A stretch of 64,000 nt of DNA from Terebella lapidaria. Its lineage: Eukaryota; Annelida; Polychaeta; Terebellida; Terebellidae. The position numbers and the translations under genes were made by a program. The DNA lies in the NCBI GenBank assembly GCA_949152475.1, contig OX424561.1, positions 27,956,481 through 28,020,480 of the forward strand, written 5' to 3'. This document shows, piece by piece, positions 47,690 through 59,413 of this stretch (position 1 is its first letter; each line of letters opens with the position of its first letter). The notes under the pieces are model-generated. The model was not told where the DNA came from, did no database searches, and saw only the letters and a program-made list of their open reading frames with translations.

Positions 47690-48600
47690 AACGACGAACA
47701 TTTAGATTCAGAGATTTCGGGCGCTTTCACAGTCGTATAGCAAAACGAGAAAATCACAGATTGCAGACCCTCGCCCCTTCAAATTTAGTTACTAAAATCA
47801 AAGCTGATGACCCTTATTTGTCGACCTTGGCGATAAAAAGGGAATTTGGATCGTACGACCATCGATGATATAAAGAAAATGATGTGGAATTGACTATAGA
47901 AATCTACAAAATTAATGAGGGAAATTAATAATGAGTATAAGCAAATCTATTGCGACTTTTCGATTTTGACTTTTTCTGTGACCTTGACCTTGTCGCTCAA
48001 TATTGTGTCGCAATATTGTTTCGCAATGTTGTTTCTATTATCAAGACACGTCTCCTGAATGAAATCGGTTTAAAAAGATTGAAAATGGCTTCACAACATG
48101 TCATGGTCTTGAATCTCTGAACACCTAAAATCGTGACCCCCAATTTTTCGACATTTGGCAATAATGGAAAGTTTTCGTCGTACTACCATCGGCCGTACAC
48201 CATACGATCGGGAATCGGTCAAAGTTAAATACAAGAATAATATCAAGTAGAAGGTGAGTTATAGCCAATTATGTGATTTTCACTTTTTTCGTTACCATAG
48301 TAACTATTTTCATTCAATTTTGACAAAATTTGTAGTAGACTGAGCCACTACCATAGCGCTTCAGCCCTATAAAGTTTAGATTGATTGGATCGTGTGTCGT
48401 CGAGTTATGAGCGCAGTTATGCACTGAAAACTCGCTGTGAAAAACATAACGAATATCATCACCCCCAATTTTTTTTTGAATCGGGCGATAATGGAGAGTT
48501 TTCATCCTACGATCATCGGTCGTACACCACACGATTGGAAATTGACCAAAGAAAAATACAAAAATAGTTGGAAAAATTGATATTAAAGATAATTCGGACA
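47690..48600. repeat. Dispersed long-unit repeat, first cluster
   Basis: About two to three degenerate copies of a ~320-bp unit. Markers are CGTGACCCCCAATTTTTC, GGGCGATAATGG, CATCGGTCGTACACCA, and GAGCCACTACCATAGCG. The better kept copies are at 50350-50930. Family not recognised. Confidence 0.6.
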
Positions 48601-50349
48601 AAACAAAAATTTCGTTAGAAATTTTTCAAACTTCGTCAGTTTATGCATTAAGTAGTACTGGGATAGTAGGTGGAAAAAAATATATGTCACCGAACTAGTT
48701 TTCGAGTTATGATAGCGTTTTAAACATGTGTTTTGTAATAATTTTATAATGGGAGTGAATGGGAAAATGCAAATTTTGATCATTATTAATGCAATAGAAA
48801 AAAATCCAGTCGTCAGATTTCACTGATTTTTTTATAGGATTTACATCTTTGAAAAATACACGTGTAGAGAAAATAAAAAATATAGGTCACCGAAATAATT
48901 TCTGAGATATTGACAATTTATTGGTGAAAAATGAACCAATTAGCCCCATTTTGGCGGGAAATTTCTTGTGACCGCCAGGAATACGTCTTTACGTTTTTTC
49001 GCAATCATGGTGAGTAATCGATGTCCCGGAGGAGTACGATATCGGAAACAGTACATATTTGCATTGATTTCACAATATTATGGCAGCAATCACACCATTG
49101 TCAACTACTACAACAAAATAATATTAATTTTAATTCTAAACGAATCTCTGTGTCGTGTCATATTAATTACCAACGCAAAGTTCTGTGATAGTTAGAAACC
49201 AAGGTAGATTTTCATCTACAAGTGCAATCATTGACTTGAATTTCTGGAGTGTACATGTAGGCCTACATACACTTTTTCAGGCTCAGATGTCCGAACACGT
49301 GGGTGTACTTTTTACACCCCAGGTTATGATAGTATGCGGGTGTCAGAACTTTTGTGATCATCAGAACTATTATGCCTACGTCAGCACCAGATTTTTTTTT
49401 TGTTCAAATTAGGACATAATAGGCCCATATGGTTGTGAGTGTTTGGGTCGGAGCATCGGTTCACCATCTGCTATTGAAAATTTATCAGTGTTTCGTTTGG
49501 GTTATTTTTGAATTATCTGTTTATCTGAATTATCAGATTATCTGGATCTGTTTATCCCTTAATTCGTGACTCTATTGTTGGACTTCCATTATATGTATTA
49601 TTACAGTGCTAGTATATATTACTAGCTGAACTCCGTGGCAAGCACACTACCCAATCTCAAGGGCCGCAAATCATCACGGCACGCATCTCGAAACGGATAG
49701 CCTATGAGGTTCGTTTTCGGTATAAGCCTATGAGGTTCGTTTCGGTATAAGCCTTCAGTTTATACCCATGGGTAAAAGCCTACAGTTTATACTCATGGGC
49801 CTAGTTTGTCAGGACAATATTGTTTGAATGCGAACATTACTTACATAGATAAGCCAACGACAAAGTCTCGGGCTCTCACACCAGCGTCACTGTGCTCCTA
49901 CATGTTCACTCCGAGTCACCTGCTCACGAATGCACTTTTATTTTTTTTATCAGGGTATTATTTATCAAACTTTAGAATCATACAGCTCAGCAATGTTTTG
50001 GCAATCAAAAATGTACACGACAAAACTTATAGACTCTGGTTTCGCTCCAGACGTGGATTGTGTAATGCTTAAGTGACGCCGTTAACATGCTCAAATGACT
50101 ACGGCGACTAGCGTCACCGTACTCCTCATCACCGTGACTAGGCCTACACCACGCGGTATCATTCACTTAGAAATCTGTATATATTTATTTTACGGCATAG
50201 CCTACATTAGGCCGGGCTTGCGCAGTTTGTTAGATTACTGGTTACTATACGTGATCATTTTAAGCCACTTTCTGACGTCATGACGTTTTGATATAGCCGT
50301 AATATCGTTCGCTGGGTGGCGCCTGTGGGCCCTGTCCGAATTAACTTTA
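48601..50349. other. Gene-less stretch
   Basis: No exon is supported. ATG followed by GTGAGT at 49011-49020 looks like a minimal first exon but has no partner. A short direct repeat (CCTATGAGGTTCGTTT) is near 49702-49745. Confidence 0.3.
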
Positions 50350-50930
50350 AGTAGAACTGGAGTTATAGCCGATTATGTGATTTCCACGTTTTCAGTTGCC
50401 ATGACAACCGTTTTTATCCGATGCCGACAATATTTGAGGAGAACTGAGCCACTGTTCTCACCCTATAAATTTCAGATTGATCGGACGGTTTGTCTTTGAG
50501 TACGAGGGCAGACATTAGCATTGAAAAGTCGCTGGCAAAAAGTAACCGAGATCGTGACCCCCAATTTTTCAACATCGGGCGATAATGGGAGTTTTCGTCG
50601 TACGACCATCGGTCGTACACCATACGATCGGGAATTGGCAAAAGAAAAATACAAAAATAGTTGGAAAACTTAATAACAAGTAGAACCGGAGGTATGGTCA
50701 TTTATGTGATTTTTCACGTTTTCCGTTGCCATGGCAACCGTTTTCATCCGATTCCAACAAAATTTGAGGGGGACCGAGCCACTGCCAAACGGCTTCATCC
50801 CTGTAAGTTTGAAGTCTATAGAACCATATGTTGTCGAGTTAAGACAAACAGACAGAGAGACCCAAATGCAATACCCTCTCCCCCTATCGGGGCGAGGGTA
50901 ATTAGCCAGTTTGAAATAAAATAAATAGGA
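50350..50930 (+). repeat. Dispersed long-unit repeat, two tandem copies
   Basis: The stretch from the first GTTGCCATGACAACCGTTTT (about 50395) to its second form GTTGCCATGGCAACCGTTTT (about 50724) gives a period near 330 bp. The unit holds CGTCGTACGACCATCGGTCG and ends near ACAGACAGAGAGACCCAAAT, CCCTATCGGGGCGAGGG. Related copies are at 47690-48600. Confidence 0.65.
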
Positions 50931-51137
50931 CAATAGAATCTGGTACCAATGACATTCATGTTACCCTCATATCTATTAAAATTAGGTATTTCGAGGGGGC
51001 TGGAAAAGAGTACTGAATGTTTTTGAACCATTTGCCGTGATATTCATATTATAATCTTGCAATCTGCTTCGACTGCGAAATCTTCTCTGTATGGACACCG
51101 TCATACTACGCACGTGGTGCAATGACCGGTCTTTGAT

Positions 51138-53749
51138 CTAATGTCCGTTCATTTACAGTCACCTCCAAAAGTTTGGGCCCACCCACAGGATTTCTATCTC
51201 ATGCGATGAGCATTGTGTTCTGGCCACGATATTCATAAACACAAGCGTAATAAATAATTGCCATTTATAAATATGAGGAAGAAGCATATTTTCAGTTCCC
51301 ATATGCAACAACAAAATGCCCCATCTGTGACTTTCAATGTAAGACTGTTGAAAGTAAAGTAAATCACAGTGTTCAAGACGCCTCCACAAGATTATGCACA
51401 CAAATCAGTGGATTTCACAAATCATTTCAGAAACTTGTTATTCATTTCTCAACATTTGTTGATCGACAATGGGGTTATGATTTGGGTTCTGAAAAAAATA
51501 TCAGTGCAACGTGTTCTCGACCATGCCTGAGCTTACCGGATTCGAGCGATCCAGATGTGCGGACTTCAACAGCATGGAAAGAGCCGCAGGGCTATAGCAG
51601 CCGAAGATGGACACTCCTGCAAGACAGTGAGGCTTGCTATAGCCTGAATCGCAGGATTCAATTCACGCAATTAAATCGCAGGAACGGGAGATGTTGGAGA
51701 CCGCCCAAGATCGTGAAGACCTGCTGTACCCACTGCCAGGGATGACCAAGTTCTGGTACGTCACTGCAAGCAGAGCAGACGGGCAACTATTCCTGAGTTT
51801 AGGGCACATTTGGAGCGATCATGGTGTGCATGCATCTCGAACAAGAGTGCACCAACCTCTGCAAACAGCCGGTTTGAATGGCAGAGTGGCCAGAATGAAG
51901 CCAAACCTCACTCCAAACCCAAGCAGCTGAGGCTCGACTTCTGTCGTCATTACGAGGTTTGGACGTGAGTGGTTTGGTCAGTGGTTTATTCACTAGCGAT
52001 TCCAAATTCAACCTCAACTCCATCAATAGTGGTCCACGTCCACCACAGAGCTGGGAAAGAGTACCTTCCACAGGGCAACGCCGCCTAACCAGTAAAGTTT
52101 GGTGGTGGTTGTGTCATGGTTTGTTGTCAGGGAATTATGTGATGCAGAGGGGTCAGTCCGCTTCACACAATCAGCATGATCAAAGGGACACGGCACATTC
52201 AGGGGCATCCTGGGTGACAGCCTGGTGTCATTAGCACCCGTGCTCGGATACAGGGACCAAAACACTCTGCAAGATGATGGCACACCCTGCCATTGCTTTT
52301 GTCTCGTCGCTGAAGAGGAAGAATACAACGGCATCAGTGCTACAATAGCCACCACAAAGTCAGGATCTGAGCACCATCCAGAACCTGTGGGCAGATAATG
52401 CTCAAATTTCTCAAAGGTCAAAGTCAAAGGTCCAACCTAGCAGAACTAGGAAGCCACAACCATGGTCTTGGGAATGTAGTTTTCAGGAAGAGGTGTGAGG
52501 AATTGATGTGATTCATGCCAGCCCGGATCGAGCTTGTATTCAGACTCGAGGCAGTCATAAGATGTGTCGAAAATGACGAATTTTTGTGTGAGTTGTGTCA
52601 TATAGATATCAGTTTGTTATTTCCAGCGTTGTTGTTGATGTGATTTGCCTTTTATGTTGTTAAGAACATGGATACCATATTCATGAAGAGATTAACTTCT
52701 GTTGAAAATTAGTGCAAAATTGATTCAACCTTCCACAATTGTTGATTTATACATTTTAAATTCTTAGAAAGACTTCTAAAATACTTTGTGTCACATTGAC
52801 ACATATATAAATTACACTCATGACTGTGTTCAACTGTAAACACATTTAAAAGTGACATACAATGGGAAAAAACCCAAACTTTTGGAGGTGACTGTAGTAT
52901 AATTATTCGCCAACATATTGGACTATACCGAAAAGAATGAGACACGTTGTGCTTTCCAATGAAATTTAAAGTGAGAACGGGATCAAAACCAAACTGGTTT
53001 TTCAGGCTCAACAACAAGTTGGTGAATAATATTTTTTAAACAAAGTCGACTTCTCTATGTCCTTATGGAGATTTAACATGGGAAGGCCAAAGCCATGTTG
53101 AGGCCTGCACTGGGACAGAGCCGACTGACCGGCACGGCACAATTTGATAGGGGCCATCTCACAATGCCCAAAACATCATAACGCCTGTGACAATTCCGAA
53201 CGTTGTGATCAGTCTTTGTAATGTTTTTGATCCCCTATATATTCATTCATTCACATGGGAACACGGGTGACATTGTTCGTTGTGCAATTCAAAAAAACAT
53301 TCTACACATTTTTTTAGTTTTTTGACTGACATTCTTGATAGGGTCCCCAATATACTATGGGTCATGACTGTTGACCATGACCACAATAGCTCATGACCGG
53401 TGAGACATAGCAAATACACCGTCCGAAAATAATTTGGTGATGCATGTGGTTAAGGTATATATCAACGGAAGGCACTGAAGTCTGTGAAACGAAAGAGCCG
53501 ATTGTTTTACTATTCGTTATTACAAATTCTGTCACATAGCATACGAAAATCATGTCATGTTAAATCTCCATAATAAAATAGAGGAATCCATTGTGTTTAA
53601 ATAATATTGTTCACCAATTATTTCAGCCTGCAAAATCAGTTTGGTTTTGATCCCTTCTCACTTTAAATTTTATTGGAGAGCACAACGTTTCTCAGTCTTT
53701 TCGGTATAGTCCAATAAATTGGCGAATATACTAAATGAACGGACATTAG
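51138..53749. mobile_element. Foldback element with ~200-bp inverted arms, split by a Tc1/mariner insertion
   Basis: Left arm is 51138-51155 plus 52897-53080; right arm is 53556-53749. Both begin CTAATGTCCGTTCATTTAGT and share TTGGACTATACCGAAAAGA, AATTTAAAGTGAGAA and ATGGAGATTTAACATG. The interior (53081-53555) has no gene. The arms can be aligned only after removing the Tc1-like element, which dates it as the younger insertion. No clear target duplication, so superfamily is open. Confidence 0.8.
51156..52894 (+). mobile_element. Tc1/mariner-type DNA transposon, degenerate transposase
   Basis: 1,739 bp with inverted ends (CAGTCACCTCCAAAAGTTTG and its reverse complement) flanked by TA at 51154-51155 and 52895-52896, the Tc1/mariner target. 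On the plus strand, Tc1 transposase pieces survive: LNGRVARMKPNLTP (about 51869-51910), a VVVSWFV patch matching the VMVWGCFS region (about 52100-52125) and DLSTIQNLWAD for the DLNPIENLWAEL motif (about 52367-52400). Several frameshifts and stops lie between them, so it is inactive. Confidence 0.85.
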
Positions 53750-54948
53750 GAATGTATTATACTAGTGCAGCAGATAAGCTAAACATTGTTAAAATTTGGA
53801 AGAAAGTGCCAATTTTGACACACATACCTTCTTGTTGTCATATTAACAGTATGTATTTACATTTTCTCGAAAAACAGTACTATTTGATCAGTTTTATGTT
53901 TTTTGTTTCAAAACATGCTAATTGGGGTCCTTTGCATTGTGTATAGATATGAAGTGTCTTGAATCGAAAGCATGGCTTGAATGGTCCAAAAGTTCCAAAC
54001 ATTAGTTTTTGGTTGTTTTCTCTGTTTCAAAACATGCTAGTTGAGTTTTATGAAACAGTCTAAACACATTATCTACAAACCGATGTCTCACTTTTACATC
54101 TACGTGTGTGTGACCGTTCTAGTGAGTTAAAAATAGGATGTGCCAAATTACGTTCTAGCTTCAAATTATTGCAATTTGTGCATCTGAACGCAGTCTATAG
54201 TTGTATTGTCCCTGTCTGTTATTAAACCTGATACTACACCCGCAACTAATAAATACTAAATACGATATTGATGATAAGGCGAGTTCGCCATTGGAAGTCC
54301 GGCAGTTATTTTGTGATATATGTCAACCTCAAATGTCAAGGGTATCAACTTATTTGCCATACTTGTTCACATTGTGGAATTGTACGCGCCGACCTGAGGC
54401 TGTTGTTTGTATCATAACTATCCTGTTATAAACAGATGTCCTAGTGTTATCGCCAGAGTTCACAGAAAGCAGGATTAGTTCGTCTCACGGAAATTTTTCA
54501 TTGTCTCAAAGTGAGTTTCGACAGTTTCGTTGTAATCAATTGCATTTGTTTTTGTTATTTTCTGACATTGTATTTCAGATGTTGGAAACTATTACCTTCA
54601 ATTGTGAAAAAAATGTACTTTATGTGTTTAGCGAACCCTAAAATTGCATGATGTAGCACCATACTGGTTAATACGTGTGCCATATATGATCATTTGATAA
54701 AATCCTAGAAATTTTTCAAAAGATCCAAAATCTGGATTAACCACCTTCCGCAATTCAAATGTACTTCATTTATATAAATGCTTCAACCCAGTCGAGCTGA
54801 GTGTTTTTTTTACTTGATTAGGCCTTTATGAAACATAAATCAAGGGTAGTTGTCCCGAATTTCGAACTAGCGATACTGTACTTTTTTTATTCTAGATTCA
54901 AAAATTTCAAGTGATGCTATAGATCGGATTTTACTAACATTTTCATGC
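53750..54948. other. Gene-less upstream region of the LDLa gene
   Basis: AT-rich, no exon or recognised repeat. CAAAACATGCTA occurs twice (about 53912 and 54034). The promoter of the LDLa gene should lie in its last part. Confidence 0.35.
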
Positions 54949-54989
54949 CATCAGAAATACATAACGAGACTCGTTATGTATTTCTGATG
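54949..54989. repeat. Perfect 41-bp palindrome just before the LDLa start codon
   Basis: 20-bp arms CATCAGAAATACATAACGAG and CTCGTTATGTATTTCTGATG around a single A are exact reverse complements. It ends two bases before the ATG at 54992. If transcribed, the mRNA would form a 20-bp stem touching the start codon. Confidence 0.9.
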
Positions 54990-54991
54990 CC

Positions 54992-57573
54992 ATGTATCAC
55001 TCACAGATGTCTAGACTTGTCTGGATAGCGCTTCTAGTATGTGCCAGTCTGGTGTTGTCCTCAATGTTGGTAGGTATACTTATCAAGACGCCAGTGATAA
55101 TTGTTAAAACAGATCTAGGAATTATTTATTGCACGCACTATTGTACTCGTCTTGTGATTTATTGTCATTGTATTATAACCCTCAGGCTGAAGCAAAGTAT
55201 CATCGACCTGGTCGTGAGAGTCCCCCCAGTATTGCTGGTGTGTAGTTTATTTATTCACCATATAGCACTGTTGATCAAGTATGTTGATCAGATTATCCAC
55301 TGGTTTTGTAAGGATAATGTATTGATCTTGTATTGACAATAATACGTAACCTATGTTCGGGTGTGTTTGGGTTTGATAGATGATTGTACTTTGAGTGGCT
55401 GGGTCTGGTATTTTTCTCTTTATTATAGTACTTGCATTGCCTAATTTAATGGTAAATCAGACAATGTTAACTGTAATGCTGATGATTGGGAGTGTTCAAA
55501 CGGAAGATGTATTCCTTCCAATCGGCAATGCGATCAAGCTAATGACTGCGGGGACAACTCGGACGAAGCGGGATGTCAATATGGTACACAACTAGGAGTA
55601 AACAAATAGATAGTAAGTTCCATTAGAAATGTGGATATTGGGTAAGTAATTGTGCATCTTTTCTGTTAAAATATTCTCATAATTTAGTATGCCGGAGTGA
55701 TCAATGGCAGTGCGACAATGGTCGTTGCATCTACGAAAGTTGGGAGTGTGACAGTATGGATGACTGTGGAGACAATAGTGATGAGGCAGCGTGTGAAGGT
55801 TCCGAGGAACAAGGTAGTCCATGATTGAAGAAAATGTGATATTTTTTAATTTTGCCTTTATTACTTGGAGCTTCCCAATGGTTTTTTTCTCAATCCATTG
55901 GACCAGGTGATTGTGAATACTATGAGTTTGAATGCAGTGACAAGACTTGCACACATCGAACCTTCCGATGCAATCACTATCCAGAATGCCCAGATGGATC
56001 AGATGAAGAAGAATGTGATTTCGGTTTGTGTTAAATATATTCTTCGTTTGCAAATAATAAATAAAAAATAGCACAGTCAGTTGTGAGAAATGTATGATCC
56101 TACGAACCAGAATGCGCAGAGGATCAGTGGCAATGTGACAATGGCCGTTGTATTGATCCTGATGACAAATGTGATGGATATGATACATGTTCCGACCACA
56201 GTGATGAAGTGGACTGTCCCGAGAGTGAAGGGCAAGGTACTTTTGCAGGTCAATTTACTCCAGTAATGGTTATTTAAGTTTTCAGACATTTCTCTTTCAG
56301 TCCATCCTGATGTTCGTTTATATGTGGGAAGCAAGCTACGCTTTTCATCTGATCGTTTTAGGAGACTGCTACTACTTGCACTGGGAATGTTCGAACAAAA
56401 TCTGTGTCCAACAAGACGACCGATGCAATTACTATAACAATTGTGGCGATAACTCTGATGAGGAGAACTGTGACTTTCCTGGATGTGAAACCAACCAGAT
56501 GCAATGTAACAACATGAAATGTGTCAACGCCCGCTTCGTGTGTGACGGCGATGACGACTGCGGTGATGGCACTGATGAAGAGGGATGTCCTCCCATTGAA
56601 GGACAGGGTGCGTATGAGGTTGCACATGTCCTTGTACATCAATGTATAAGCTGTTAACTTGATTATACCATTCCTCTATTGCATGCCATGTTTATTAGCT
56701 TTGTTAGAAAGAAATTACACTATCAATGACAGGGCATTGTGAATATGGTCAATGGCAGTGCCACAACGGTGGATGCATCCCATTCAGCTACGTGTGTGAT
56801 AATTATGATGATTGTGGCGATAACTCAGATGAAGCGGATTGTGGTGAGTCGTTATAATAGTTACTTCTTATGACATTAGCATTTTACTTTTGATTGATAT
56901 GGTCACTGCACCTTTCTGTTTACTTTCAGAGGGACGTTGTTTTTCAAACTCGATGAGATGTGACAATGGGAACTGTGTCTCGAAGTATTCCGTCTGTGAC
57001 CATTATGACGATTGTGAAGATGGCTCTGATGAAGACGGCTGCGTCTTCTGTGAGTTACACAAAGTCAAGCATTATGTACAATATATATGGTATTTCATTC
57101 ACAGAATAAATTGTGATTAGGCAACTACAGACACCAAAATCCTAGTATAGGCACACAGTCAATGCTCGATGAGGGTTGCATGCTTTCAACCAATGTGATT
57201 GGCTGATAATATCTCACCACTGGTTTCGAACAATAATTTTGCTTTGTTTTCACACGAAATCCAATGCATATCATTTCAGCATGTGGGGATGGAGAGTGGA
57301 TGTGTCCAAATGGATATTGTATCAATGAGGACTTTGTATGTGATTTTGACAATGACTGTTGGGACGGGGCTGATGAGGTGGGCTGCCCTGAATATGTTGG
57401 TTAGTATTGACTGTGAACCAATTCGGTGCTAAACCAATGCGCAAGTGTGAATTTGGTCATGTCTTAGCTCTGATAGCAATAAAAACAAATATGATAACAG
57501 AGATATTTGTGGGGTAAAAATCATGTATTTTTTTTCCTCCACAGATGAAGGCAGTTACATATGGTACGCATAA
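54992..57573 (+). CDS. Secreted protein with nine LDL-receptor class A modules, eleven exons, 415 aa
   Basis: Exons: 54992-55069, 55186-55237, 55461-55583, 55688-55813, 55907-56023, 56111-56236, 56362-56607, 56733-56843, 56930-57049, 57280-57399, 57545-57573. All introns are GT-AG, and those around modules are phase 1, the classic symmetric module arrangement. Exon 1 gives a signal peptide ([16 protein letters not shown]). Each of exons 3-6 and 8-10 encodes one LDLa module and exon 7 two, each with six cysteines and the calcium-binding acidic end (for example [24 protein letters not shown]; module 9 has DGADE in place of DGSDE). The last exon adds DEGSYIWYA and stops. No transmembrane segment, EGF or protease domain is seen, so it is probably secreted and binds ligands through its modules. 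A second in-frame ATG at 55007 could be the start instead. Confidence 0.88.
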
Positions 57574-57749
57574 TTTTTGGGATGTGAAACTGGTTCAATA
57601 GATGTCAGAGATACATTCTTGTATAGAATAGCATAACAATAAAAGGTCATTTCAGAATTTTGCCATTGTTTCCACGATGCAAATGGGATCACATGGGACA
57701 AATGCATATAACTCAGATATTTCACATGATGATTTGCGTGTTTTCAATC
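57574..57749 (+). other. 3' UTR of the LDLa gene
   Basis: Short region ending the LDLa transcript. The poly(A) signal at 57638-57643 supports the stop at 57571-57573. Confidence 0.5.
57638..57643 (+). terminator. Poly(A) signal of the LDLa gene
   Basis: AATAAA lies 65 bp after the stop codon, a typical distance. Confidence 0.6.
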
Positions 57750-58745
57750 GTATTATTGACAACACTTCCCATTGTTGAAGTACTAGTGAAGTGCAACTAT
57801 GATATAAAAAATATGAAAGATCTCATTGATCTGAGCAGAATAGACGTGGAATCAATACCCAGTATTAAGTATTCCGAGCAAACAAAACAGGGTCCGTTAT
57901 CCAATCTCATAGTCCGGGGACAGAAAGTCATATCAGGCATACGAAGTGAGAGAAAACAAAAATGACAGGGAAACTCATGAATGGTTTTTACGGTATATCA
58001 ATATCACTATCCTTTCAAAAGTTACAGCCATTTGAAACTGCCATTCGGGCATAACATTGCAGAAGCCACTTGAAAAGTTTTAGCAGCTCATTAATATGCA
58101 AATTAGATGTTGATGAGAATTCATGACATCATGAGGGAAACAAATTTTAGTTAGGACATTTCAAGCCATATTATAATGATTCTTATTGAAGGTTTCGACG
58201 ACCTGACTAGTGCATATTATTATGTACCATACATATTCAATATCCACAAAACCTATACTGTTGCTTCGGCTACCAGTCGTTCCCTATAGCCGTAGTTACC
58301 CATGGTTGTGCATACCCTGCTCTAAGTTGGTTTCTGGCCTTAGCAACCATGGTTGCTACAATCCATACCGGGTCACTGGGGACCTTGACAACAACACAAA
58401 AAAGGAGAACACTGATTATTCATATAATCAAACTGTATGGAATAAGTTTTGATGAATAAGCATAACATTAAATGAATGAATAATACATATTAAAGTACCT
58501 AATTAAAACAGCTTCCCCTGATGACGTCATGAGTATCTCATTTGCATACTAATTAGCTAAATATTTTGAAAAAGCAAATTTGCCAATTTCAGTCTTTAAA
58601 GTGCTGTAACTTTTGAACGGATTGTGATATTTACGTGCCATTAAGCCCATTTTGCTCAGATCCATGAGATCTTTCATATAAGTTCATATCATATTTGCAC
58701 TGCACTAGTACTTCAATTGAATCTACACAACCACGATTGGAAATA
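57750..58745. repeat. Imperfect foldback element with a nested dispersed repeat
   Basis: Left arm about 57750-58170 and right arm about 58480-58745 are imperfect reverse complements (GAAGTACTAGTGAAGTGCAA, GAAAGATCTCATTGATCTGA, CCTTTCAAAAGTTACAGC and AATATGCAAAT on the left have counterparts on the right). The left arm is interrupted at 57838-57985 by the dispersed repeat also present at 37133. No coding content. Confidence 0.65.
57838..57985 (+). repeat. Dispersed repeat copy, short form
   Basis: Nearly identical to 37133-37275. Comparison with the opposite foldback arm shows the insertion boundaries as TAGACGTGG at the left and CTCATGAA at the right. The longer copies at 12 kb and 37 kb continue past this point, so this is a truncated or internal form. 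Confidence 0.75.
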
Positions 58746-58879
58746 TTAATTCCTTCATTTCACACACGAAATATTGTTATTAATTGATAAACTTTATTCA
58801 GTGATCACCAATCATGTGATGGCATACATTAATGGGTTTCAATATAAGAAATACAGTATGCATACATATGTACATTATG
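58746..58879. other. Short spacer
   Basis: No feature seen. Confidence 0.3.
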
Positions 58880-59413
58880 TTAAAGCTACTGCCTTAGAAT
58901 GTATGCAATATTTTTTTCAAAAATACATTTTTTCTGCAACACATCCAATGCAAGATAACGAAGGTGTGCTCAATGATTTTGACCTTTACAATTGTCCGAG
59001 TTGTCTTTTTCAACATTTTGCACGGTTTTGTATATAAACAAACGAAAGCGTATCCATCAAACCCGAATATAAACAAATGCCTGAATCAGGCTTAAAATTC
59101 CACATCGAGTACATTATCCAGTTCGTATGTGCATATATAGTGTAGTTATGAGAAAATAATCAGTGATAAACCAAGTTGTACGTGAAATTGTCAGTCTATC
59201 TCGCACTTCTATGCTTTGTTCACATCTGCGTGTGATGGATACCATTCCTGTAATTACACGAGAACCGCCTGTTCAAATGAGCAAAATTTCCCAGGGGACG
59301 GGTTGTAGTCATTACATTTGATGTGAGTATGTCTCATTCAGTTAGTTCAGCATGTTTAATATGAAATATAGTTTTCAAAAAAGATTGACTGGTTTCGAAG
59401 ACAGTAGCTTTAA
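58880..59413 (-). mobile_element. TTAA-flanked MITE, family 1, copy 2
   Basis: 526-bp body between TTAA at 58880-58883 and 59410-59413, inverted relative to the copy at 41233-41772. Ends AGCTACTGCCTTAGAATG and CGAAGACAGTAGCT. Whole-length alignment by eye shows moderate divergence with several indels. Confidence 0.85.

Noticed and set aside
48960-49020. ATG|gtgagt after a pyrimidine-rich stretch, like ribosomal protein first exons
   Set aside because: No second exon was found and the region is surrounded by repeats.
57660-57965. 101-codon open frame after the LDLa gene
   Set aside because: It runs across a foldback arm into an inserted repeat, so its length is accidental.
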